Positions 1 to 5,023 of a stretch of DNA of 5,561 nt are shown in pieces. Under the pieces are notes generated by a model that saw nothing but the letters and a program-made list of their open reading frames with translations, had not been told where the DNA came from and searched no databases. The translations under genes were made by a program, and so were the position numbers. Position 1 is the stretch's first letter. Each line of letters opens with the position of its first letter. The stretch is from Rhodocyclaceae bacterium. GTDB taxonomy: Bacteria > Pseudomonadota > Gammaproteobacteria > Burkholderiales > Rhodocyclaceae. Where the stretch lies: assembly GCA_020849155.1 (NCBI GenBank), contig JADLGU010000237.1:1-5561 (forward strand). Direction: 5' to 3'.

Positions 1-498
1 AAGTCGACCACCGTCCCGATCGAGGGCCTCGAGCCGTACTCGGCTCTCAACCTCACGGGACGAGATATCTACATCCGTGAGGGCTGCGGCGTCTGTCACT
101 CGCAGCTCGTGCGGCCCTTCCGCGCCGAGACCGAGCGCTACGGCCACTACTCGGTGGCTGGCGAGTTCGTGTTCGACCACCCCTTCCAGTGGGGCTCGAA
201 GCGCACAGGCCCGGACCTGCATCGCGTCGGCGCCCGCTACTCCGACGAATGGCACCGCGCCCATCTCGTCAATCCGCGCGACGTGGTGCCGGAATCGAAC
301 ATGCCGGCCTATGCCTTCCTCGATCGTCCGGCCAGGGCCGAGGACATCGAAGCCAGGATGCGGGCGCTGAGGATGGTCGGCGTGCCCTACTCCGACTCCG
401 ACATCGCCGGCGCCAAGGCGGCGCTCAAGGACAAGACCGAAATGGACGCCCTGATCGCCTACCTGCAGGGCCTCGGCACGGCCCTCAAACAGAGGTGA
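1..498 (+). CDS. ccoO: cbb3-type cytochrome c oxidase subunit II, CcoO (5' end missing)
   Basis: Monoheme cytochrome c subunit of the cbb3 oxidase. It is membrane-anchored with a periplasmic heme domain and passes electrons from CcoP towards CcoN. The frame is open from base 1, and 165 residues are visible before TGA at 496-498. The N-terminal membrane anchor lies off the left edge, since family members usually have about 200 or more residues. The heme c attachment motif is C29-G-V-C32-H33 in visible numbering, inside the family signature YIREGCGVCHSQ, followed by VRPFRAETERYGHYS. The likely axial Met is M101 in ESNMPAY. The segments GEFVFDHPFQWGSKRTGPDL and HLVNPRDVVPESN are also typical of CcoO. 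The ccoQ ribosome binding site overlaps its stop codon, so the two genes are co-transcribed and closely coupled. The identification is firm; only the true start is unknown. Confidence 0.96.
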   Translation, partial: KSTTVPIEGLEPYSALNLTGRDIYIREGCGVCHSQLVRPFRAETERYGHYSVAGEFVFDHPFQWGSKRTGPDLHRVGARYSDEWHRAHLVNPRDVVPESNMPAYAFLDRPARAEDIEARMRALRMVGVPYSDSDIAGAKAALKDKTEMDALIAYLQGLGTALKQR

Positions 499-501
499 GC
501 C

Positions 502-693
502 ATGGACCTCATCAACGACCTGCGTTCGATCGTCACCGTGCTGGCTTTCCTCAGTTTCCTCGGTATCGTGGCCTGGGCCTGGAGCGGTCGGCGCCGCGCT
601 GCGTTCGAGGAGGCGGCGCGACTGCCGTTCACCGAAGATGAGACCCTCTCCCCCGGCCCCTCTCCCGCAGGCGGGAGAGGGGAGGGTAAATAA
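502..693 (+). CDS. ccoQ: cbb3-type cytochrome c oxidase subunit CcoQ
   Basis: Small membrane subunit of the cbb3 oxidase, thought in other bacteria to stabilise the complex and the CcoP association. The product has 63 residues. One transmembrane helix spans about residues 9-28 (SIVTVLAFLSFLGIVAWAW), followed by the positively charged SGRRR turn and the family-typical stretch FEEAARLPF at 35-43. ATG 502 follows GAGGTGA, which overlaps the ccoO stop and leaves only 3 bases between the genes. From about residue 48 the protein is unlike CcoQ: TLSPGPSPAGGRGEGK is the translation of a palindromic REP-like repeat at 643-687. The native tail was therefore probably replaced or extended by the repeat, and the TAA lies just past it. 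CcoQ sequences vary much at the C terminus, so function is probably kept. Confidence 0.9.
   Translation: MDLINDLRSIVTVLAFLSFLGIVAWAWSGRRRAAFEEAARLPFTEDETLSPGPSPAGGRGEGK
643..687. repeat. REP-like GC-rich palindrome inside the 3' end of ccoQ
   Basis: The core is a perfect 12-bp inverted repeat. CCCCTCTCCCGC at 657-668 pairs with GCGGGAGAGGGG at 671-682, separated by AG. ACCCT at 643-647 can pair with AGGGT at 683-687 as an outer stem, leaving bases 648-656 bulged. The left side also contains a near-duplicate CCCTCTCCCC at 644-653. From established familiarity, elements of this type (often translated as LSPGPSPxGGRGE) occur in many copies in proteobacterial genomes. Copy number in this genome cannot be judged from one window. 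No T-run follows, so it is not a standard terminator. The stem ends 12 bases before the ccoP Shine-Dalgarno sequence. Confidence 0.8.
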
Positions 694-705
694 AGGAAAG
701 ACATC

Positions 706-1629
706 ATGAGCGATTTCGTCAGCGGATTCTGGAGCGTCTATGTGGCGCTCATCACCCTGGTCAGCATCGTCGGTTGCGCCGTGCTGCTGTGGTCGCAGGG
801 CAAGGCCCGCACCAACGCGGCCGGCCAGAGCGACACCACCGGCCACGTCTGGGACGAGGACCTGCAGGAATACAACCACCCGCTGCCGCGCTGGTGGAGC
901 TGGCTGTTCTACATCACCGTCTTCTTCTCTCTGGGCTACCTCGCCGTGTATCCCGGCCTGGGCGCCTACGAGGGCGCCTTCAAATGGAGCTCGCGCGGCG
1001 AGTACGACCGCGAGATGCAGCAGGCCGAAGCCCAATATGCGCCGATTTTCGCCAAGTTCCAGGGCCAGGACCTGAAGGCGGTGGCAGCCGATCCGGAGGC
1101 GCGGAAGATGGGCGAGCGCCTGTTCCAGACCTACTGCGCGCAGTGCCACGGCTCGGACGCGCGCGGCGCCAAGGGTTTCCCCAATCTCGCCGATGCCGAC
1201 TGGTTGTGGGGCGGCGAGCCGGAGCAGATCAAGACCTCGATCCTCGATGGCCGCCAGGGCGTGATGCCGCCGCATGGCCATCTGGGCGCGGAGACGGTCA
1301 AGGATCTGGCCCACTATGTGCGCTCGCTGTCGCCCGACAAGCTGGCCCATGACGCAGCCCGCTCTGCGCGAGGCAAGGAGGCCTTCGCCAGCGCCGGCTG
1401 TGTCGGCTGCCACGGCCCCGACGCCAAAGGCATGCAGGCCCTGGGCGCGCCCAACCTGACCGACTCGATCTGGCTTTACGGTTCTTCCGAAGCCACGCTG
1501 AGCGAAACCATCGCCAAGGGCCGCAGCAACAAGATGCCCAGCCACAAGGAGTTCCTTGGCGAGGCCAAGAGCCACCTGCTGGCCGCCTACGTGCTGGGGC
1601 TCGCGCAGGCCGGCGCCGGCGGCAAGTAA
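706..1629 (+). CDS. ccoP: cbb3-type cytochrome c oxidase subunit III, CcoP (diheme)
   Basis: Diheme cytochrome c subunit that receives electrons from bc1 or soluble cytochromes and hands them to CcoO. It has 307 residues, normal for the family. Two N-terminal membrane helices are visible at about 8-29 and 64-86; between them lies the FixP/CcoP signature HVWDEDLQEYNHPLPRWW (about 47-64). The periplasmic part has two cytochrome c domains. Heme 1 is C144-A-Q-C147-H148 with likely axial M187 (GVMPPHG). Heme 2 is C232-V-G-C235-H236 with likely axial M277 (NKMPSH). Each domain carries the repeated pattern NLxDxxWLxG (NLADADWLWG and NLTDSIWLYG). ATG 706 has a good AGGAAAG site 5 bases upstream. It is 12 bases from ccoQ and in the same operon. 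No internal damage is seen. Confidence 0.97.
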   Translation: MSDFVSGFWSVYVALITLVSIVGCAVLLWSQGKARTNAAGQSDTTGHVWDEDLQEYNHPLPRWWSWLFYITVFFSLGYLAVYPGLGAYEGAFKWSSRGEYDREMQQAEAQYAPIFAKFQGQDLKAVAADPEARKMGERLFQTYCAQCHGSDARGAKGFPNLADADWLWGGEPEQIKTSILDGRQGVMPPHGHLGAETVKDLAHYVRSLSPDKLAHDAARSARGKEAFASAGCVGCHGPDAKGMQALGAPNLTDSIWLYGSSEATLSETIAKGRSNKMPSHKEFLGEAKSHLLAAYVLGLAQAGAGGK

Positions 1630-1636
1630 GGCTTAA

Positions 1637-1642
1637 TATAAC
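1637..1642 (+). promoter_or_regulatory. possible -10 element upstream of ccoG
   Basis: TATAAC lies in a short AT-rich island (TTAATATAAC) in the ccoP-ccoG gap, which stands out in this GC-rich region. I cannot find a convincing -35 box at the usual distance, and there is no FNR-type TTGAT-N4-ATCAA site nearby. A separate ccoG promoter is therefore only a weak possibility. Confidence 0.15.
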
Positions 1643-1644
1643 GA

Positions 1645-1667
1645 CTCCGGGGGCATGGCTCCCGGAG
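1645..1667 (+). other. hairpin enclosing the first candidate ATG of ccoG
   Basis: CTCCGGG at 1645-1651 pairs perfectly with CCCGGAG at 1661-1667. A G-U pair (1652/1660) and a G-C pair (1653/1659) extend this to 9 bp, closing a 5-base loop CATGG at 1654-1658. ATG 1655 sits in the loop and its upstream G-run sits in the stem. No T-run follows, so this is not a classical terminator. It may be an intercistronic mRNA-stability or processing element after the oxidase subunit genes, or it may limit translation of ccoG. Confidence 0.5.
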
Positions 1668-3121
1668 CATCCCTCCCCAGCCAGAGACGCCTCATCGTGC
1701 AGCCCGTTCCCAGGACGGAATCCGCCGGCGCCAAGGTCATTCCGATCAAGGAGACTTCGCTCTACGAGGCGCAAAGAAAGATCTACGCCCGCAGCGTCAG
1801 CGGCATCTTCGCCAACTGGCGCTGGGCCATGGTATGGATCACCCAGGCCATCTTCTACGGCCTCTGCTGGCTGCCTTGGAACGGGCGCCAGGCAGTGCTC
1901 TTCGACCTGGTTGAGCGCAAGTTCTATATCTTCGGCCTGGTGTTCTGGCCGCAGGATGTCTTCTATCTCGCGGTGCTGCTGATCATCTCGGCGCTGGCGC
2001 TGTTCCTTTTCACCGCCGTGGCCGGGCGCCTGTTCTGCGGTTACGCCTGTCCGCAGACGGTGTACACCGAGATCTTCATGTGGGTGGAGAAGCTGTTCGA
2101 AGGCGACCGTGCTGCGCGCATGAAGCTCGATGCCGCGCCGCTCACCGGCAACAAGCTCGCCCGCAAGGGCGCCAAGCACGCCGTCTGGATCGTCATCGGC
2201 CTGTGGACCGGCTTCACTTTCGTCGGCTACTTCACGCCGATCAAGACCCTGGCGGGTTCCGTTCTCAGTTGGCAGCTCGGCCCCTGGGAGACCTTCTGGA
2301 TCTGCTTCTACGGCTTTGCCACCTGGGGCAACGCCGGCTTCATGCGCGAACAGGTCTGCAAGTACATGTGCCCCTACGCCCGTTTCCAGGGTGTCATGTT
2401 CGATCCCGATACGCTGATCGTCACCTACGACGCCGAGCGCGGCGAACCGCGCGGGGCGCGCGCCAAGAAGACCGACCACAAGGCCGCCGGCAAGGGCGAC
2501 TGCGTCGACTGCGGCATCTGCGTGCAGGTCTGCCCGACCGGCATCGACATCCGCAACGGCCTGCAGTACGAGTGCATCGGCTGCTCGGCCTGCATCGACG
2601 CCTGCGACCAGGTGATGGACAAGATGGCCTATCCCCGCGGCCTGATCCGCTATTCGACCGAGCACGCCCTGGCCGAGCGCTGGGGGCGCGGGCAGATCCT
2701 TGCCCACATCCTGCGGCCGCGCACCCTGGTCTATGGCGCCATCCTGTCCGCCATCGTCGCCGCCGCCGCCGCCGGGCTGGCCTTGCGTCAGCCGCTCAAG
2801 GTGGACGTCATCCGCGATCGCACCACCCTGGCCCGCGAGGTGGAGGGCGGCCTGGTCGAGAATGTGTACCGTCTGCAGATCATGAACCTGGCCGAGGCGC
2901 CGCGCCGTTTCGCGCTGGCGGTCACCGGCCTGCCAGGCGTCCGCATCGCCAGCGAGCAGATCGTCGAGGTGGCGCCAGCCGCCACCCAGGCGGTGGCGGT
3001 GCGAGTGCGCGTCGAGCCCGACGCCGGCAAGCGCGGCTCCAACCCCATTCACTTCGAAGTGCGGGCCATCAACCACGACGAGGTCTTCGTGCGCGAGAAG
3101 GCCAGCTTCCTGCTGCCATGA
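1655..3121 (+). CDS. ccoG: cytochrome c oxidase accessory protein CcoG (FixG/RdxA family)
   Basis: Membrane polyferredoxin-like protein linked to cbb3 maturation; work on the family points to reduction of Cu(II) for the CcoN centre. It has 488 residues from ATG 1655. The family N-terminal signature is seen at about 37-78 (YEAQRKIYARSVSG, then WRWAMVWITQ). Several membrane helices follow, at about 57-75, 102-125, 177-193, 212-225 and 357-377. Conserved Cys pairs occur in FCGYACP (C128, C132) and CKYMCP (C235, C239). Two 4Fe-4S motifs are C283/C286/C289/C293-P and C307/C310/C313/C317. The last ~110 residues form the Ig-like FixG C-terminal domain. The start is uncertain. ATG 1655 lacks a good Shine-Dalgarno site and lies in a hairpin loop, and residues 2-14 look unlike the family. 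In-frame GTG 1697, with AGAGA 9 bases upstream, would begin VQPVPRTES and is a good alternative. The stop overlaps the ccoH start. Confidence 0.95.
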   Translation: MAPGASLPSQRRLIVQPVPRTESAGAKVIPIKETSLYEAQRKIYARSVSGIFANWRWAMVWITQAIFYGLCWLPWNGRQAVLFDLVERKFYIFGLVFWPQDVFYLAVLLIISALALFLFTAVAGRLFCGYACPQTVYTEIFMWVEKLFEGDRAARMKLDAAPLTGNKLARKGAKHAVWIVIGLWTGFTFVGYFTPIKTLAGSVLSWQLGPWETFWICFYGFATWGNAGFMREQVCKYMCPYARFQGVMFDPDTLIVTYDAERGEPRGARAKKTDHKAAGKGDCVDCGICVQVCPTGIDIRNGLQYECIGCSACIDACDQVMDKMAYPRGLIRYSTEHALAERWGRGQILAHILRPRTLVYGAILSAIVAAAAAGLALRQPLKVDVIRDRTTLAREVEGGLVENVYRLQIMNLAEAPRRFALAVTGLPGVRIASEQIVEVAPAATQAVAVRVRVEPDAGKRGSNPIHFEVRAINHDEVFVREKASFLLP

Positions 3122-3624
3122 TGCCGACCTCCCAAGCGCCTCCCTGGTATCGACAGCGCTGGCCATGGATCCTCATGGCCGGTCCGGCCGCAGTGGTGGT
3201 GGCCGGCGTCGTCACCGCCTGGATCGCCGCGTCGACCCACGACGGGTTGGTCGCCGACGACTACTACAAGCAGGGGCTGGCGGTGAACCAGAAACTGGCG
3301 CGCCTGGATGCGGCCGCGGCGATGGGGCTGGAAGGTCGCCTGCGCCTGGTCGCCGACGGAGCCGCACTGCGGCTCAGCTCCCGCGTCGGGGCACCATTGC
3401 CCGAGCGGCTCCGGCTGACGCTCGCCCATCCGACCCGGGCGGGGGAGGATCGCAAGCTGCTCCTCGAAGGCCGCGACGGGCATTATGCGGGCGTATTGCC
3501 GGCGCTGGGACCAGGCCGCTGGCAGGTGGCTATCGAGGACGAGGCCGCCAATTGGCGGCTGGCCGGCAGCATCCTGTTGCCCGATTCACCCGAAACCCTG
3601 TTGCGTGCAGAGGGCCGGAGATAG
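3118..3624 (+). CDS. ccoH: cbb3 oxidase assembly protein CcoH/FixH family
   Basis: Single-pass membrane protein needed for assembly or stability of the cbb3 complex. It has 168 residues, usual for FixH proteins. A short N terminus (PPWYRQRWPW, 8-17) leads into one membrane helix at about 16-38. The family hallmark DDYYKQGLAVNQ follows at 47-58, then a periplasmic beta-rich domain that includes HYAGVLPALGPGRWQVAIED at about 122-141 and ends near residue 155. The start overlaps the ccoG stop as ATGA, with a second ATG directly after at 3121. There is no clear Shine-Dalgarno sequence, so translation is probably coupled to ccoG. The reading frame extends far upstream inside ccoG, but only the part from 3118 resembles the family. 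ccoI and ccoS, which often come next, are absent here. Confidence 0.92.
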   Translation: MMPTSQAPPWYRQRWPWILMAGPAAVVVAGVVTAWIAASTHDGLVADDYYKQGLAVNQKLARLDAAAAMGLEGRLRLVADGAALRLSSRVGAPLPERLRLTLAHPTRAGEDRKLLLEGRDGHYAGVLPALGPGRWQVAIEDEAANWRLAGSILLPDSPETLLRAEGRR

Positions 3625-3634
3625 CGAGGCGGAT

Positions 3635-3865
3635 ATGCAGAAACTGATCTGGATCCTGTGGCCCTCGTTCGTGATGGCGGGCATCGCCGAAGCGGTCTTC
3701 TTCACCCTGGTGGATCCGCAGGAACTGTATCTGTTCGGCGAGCCGGTGCACCTGACGCCGCTGGCCACCTATTCGATCGGTTTTTTCGCCTTCTGGGCCC
3801 TGTGCGCTGCCTCCAGCGCCTTCACTTGCTTTCTTCAGCGCAGCGCCGACCCGCGCCGGGTGTAG
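3635..3865 (+). CDS. small two-helix membrane protein of unknown function
   Basis: The product has 76 residues. Helix 1 spans about 4-26 (LIWILWPSFVMAGIAEAVFF) and helix 2 about 44-66 (ATYSIGFFAFWALCAASSAF). A short polar link between them reads DPQELYLFGEPVHLTP, and the tail QRSADPRRV is basic, suggesting that both termini are cytoplasmic. ATG 3635 has GAGG 5 bases upstream and lies 10 bases after the ccoH stop, so it is almost certainly in the same operon. It is not CcoS by sequence, and I see no metal-binding or heme motif beyond two cysteines (C57, C65) in helix 2. I recall similar small proteins beside ccoGH in betaproteobacteria, but cannot name a family. A role in oxidase assembly or stability is inferred only from position. 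The gene looks real: composition, ribosome binding site and spacing all fit. Confidence 0.8.
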   Translation: MQKLIWILWPSFVMAGIAEAVFFTLVDPQELYLFGEPVHLTPLATYSIGFFAFWALCAASSAFTCFLQRSADPRRV

Positions 3866-3879
3866 AATATTTACCATGG

Positions 3880-3902
3880 CGTGCTCCGCGAAACAGAGCA
3901 CG
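3880..3902 (+). other. hairpin 1 in the leader of the flavoprotein gene
   Basis: CGTGCTC at 3880-3886 pairs perfectly with GAGCACG at 3896-3902 around a 9-base loop CGCGAAACA. It begins 14 bases after the stop of the small membrane protein. AACAAAAC follows rather than a T-run, so it is not a standard rho-independent terminator on the + strand. It could serve mRNA stability, processing or attenuation between the oxidase operon and the flavoprotein. Confidence 0.4.
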
Positions 3903-3915
3903 AACAAAACTACAA

Positions 3916-3934
3916 GGCGGCCGGCGCGGCCGCC
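3916..3934 (+). other. hairpin 2 in the leader of the flavoprotein gene
   Basis: GGCGGCCG at 3916-3923 and CGGCCGCC at 3927-3934 form a perfect 8-bp GC-only stem with loop GCG. The stem ends 12 bases before the AAGG of the flavoprotein ribosome binding site (3947-3950). In such a GC-rich genome this could arise by chance, but pairing with hairpin 1 in a 92-base gap is suggestive of a structured leader. Confidence 0.35.
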
Positions 3935-3957
3935 ACGAACTTCGCCAAGGCGAGGTC

Positions 3958-5016
3958 ATGGCAGAAACGGACGAGTGCGATGTGCTGGTGGTGGGCCTGG
4001 GCCCTGCTGGCGCCGCTGCGGCAACGGCAGCGGCGAAGGCCGGCGCGCGGGTGCTCGCCGTCGAACGGCGCCAGGCCCTGGGCGGTGTCGCCAACTGTCC
4101 CGAATTCATCCCGATCCCCCTCGGCCTGCATGCCGGCACCGACCACGTGGTGATCCAGAACATCGTCGGCAGCCGCGACCACCGCGGCAACGGCGAGCCG
4201 GCGGAGAACCTGCTGCCGGGCTGCGTGGTGAACCGCGACGCCTTCGACCGGGCCCTGGTCGACTTCTCCCGCGCCGCCGGCGCCAGGCTGCAGCACAACG
4301 CCGTTTTTGCCGGCCTGGATGCCGACCACAGCGAAGCTACCTTGGGCCGCGACGGGCGCAGCGTCGTGGTCCGCTACCGGGCCCTGGTGGCGGCCGACGG
4401 CCACGCCTCGGCGGTGGCCCGCCTGCTCGGCCTGCGGCCTCTGACCAAGATGTACACCCTGCGCTACCGCGTGGCCTTGATGGCTCCGCTGCAGGCGGTG
4501 GAGGTCTGGCTGTCGCCCAAGTATCCGGGCGGCTACGCCTGGCTGATCCCCGCCGGCAAGCATGCGGTGATCGCCACCGGCATGGCCCAGGAACTGGCCG
4601 AGGCGGCGCTGCGCGATCTGCACAAGCAGTTGCACGAAGCCGGCATCGTCGGCAGCGCCATCCTCGGCCATTCGGCCGGCGCCGTGCCGGTCGAGGGGCT
4701 GCGCCAGAAGCTCACCCACGGCAACATCCTCTTCGCCGGCGATGCCGGCGGCCTGGCGCATCCGCTGACCGGCGCCGGCATCCATCCGGCGGTGGTGTCG
4801 GGCGAAGCCGCGGGCCGGGCGGCGGCCGAATGGTCTACCGGCCACCTCGGCGCGATTCCCGCCTACGAGGCCAAGATGCGCGGCCAATTCGGGGAGACCC
4901 TGTCGCGCGCGCTGAGGCGGCGCGAGCCGCTGCAATCGCCGGTTGGCGCCGAACTGGGCCGGCCGGGTCTGCAAGCCAGCGGCTGGAGCGTGGTGCGCGG
5001 GGCTTTCGAACAGTAA
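3958..5016 (+). CDS. FAD-dependent oxidoreductase, geranylgeranyl reductase-like family
   Basis: Predicted soluble flavoprotein of 352 residues in the FAD-dependent group that includes geranylgeranyl reductases and related monooxygenase-like enzymes. The Rossmann FAD motif is at 9-36 (VLVVGLGPAGAA, with GxGxxG at 13-18 and the ribose-binding E36). A GCVVNRDAFDRALVD segment at 88-102 and LVAADGHASAVARLLGL at 143-159 match the family. YAWLIPAGKHAVIATG at 193-208 corresponds to the conserved substrate-pocket strand. The second FAD motif is ILFAGDAGGLAHPLTGAGIH at 257-276, followed by a helix with SGEAAGRAAAE. C47 lies near the flavin end, in the place where some family members have a functional Cys. 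The substrate is unknown: isoprenoid, quinone or another unsaturated lipid are options. ATG 3958 has AAGGCGAGG just upstream. It is 92 bases after the small membrane protein and may have its own expression control. The stop is 6 bases from that of the converging hemerythrin gene. Confidence 0.85.
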   Translation: MAETDECDVLVVGLGPAGAAAATAAAKAGARVLAVERRQALGGVANCPEFIPIPLGLHAGTDHVVIQNIVGSRDHRGNGEPAENLLPGCVVNRDAFDRALVDFSRAAGARLQHNAVFAGLDADHSEATLGRDGRSVVVRYRALVAADGHASAVARLLGLRPLTKMYTLRYRVALMAPLQAVEVWLSPKYPGGYAWLIPAGKHAVIATGMAQELAEAALRDLHKQLHEAGIVGSAILGHSAGAVPVEGLRQKLTHGNILFAGDAGGLAHPLTGAGIHPAVVSGEAAGRAAAEWSTGHLGAIPAYEAKMRGQFGETLSRALRRREPLQSPVGAELGRPGLQASGWSVVRGAFEQ

Positions 5017-5023
5017 GCCGGCT
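5016..5023. other. 8-bp palindrome joining two convergent stop codons
   Basis: AGCCGGCT is a perfect palindrome that includes the last base of the flavoprotein TAA and the last base of the hemerythrin TGA. Only 6 bases (5017-5022) separate the two genes. There is no room for a standard terminator between them, so transcripts probably overlap into the opposite gene. Confidence 0.45.

Noticed and set aside
643..687. Rho-independent terminator between ccoQ and ccoP
   Set aside because: The stem is strong but there is no T-run after it, and ccoP, an essential subunit of the same complex, follows at once with a good ribosome binding site.
1630..1654. FNR/ANR box before ccoG
   Set aside because: The AT-rich TTAATATAAC does not match TTGAT-N4-ATCAA. 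No such site was found by eye in the window; the operon's main regulatory region should lie upstream of ccoN, outside it.
2080..3117. Upstream in-frame extension of ccoH inside ccoG
   Set aside because: The translated extension is Arg-rich shadow sequence of ccoG; family similarity begins only at 3118, where an ATGA overlap gives a normal coupled start.
1298..3166. Long open frame of 622 codons on the - strand opposite ccoP/ccoG/ccoH
   Set aside because: It is antisense to three well-recognised genes, has no recognisable domain and shows the Asp/Gly/Ala/His-rich look of an antisense shadow in GC-rich DNA.
3866..3957. In-frame continuation of the small membrane protein past its TAG, reading a protein-like stretch (RETEHEQNYKAAG)
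   Set aside because: No start codon with a ribosome binding site, no evidence for stop readthrough, and the frame then runs as a shadow through the flavoprotein gene.
3910..4974. Open frame of 354 codons on the - strand opposite the flavoprotein
   Set aside because: Low-complexity shadow composition, no motifs, and the opposite strand carries two clear FAD-binding motifs.
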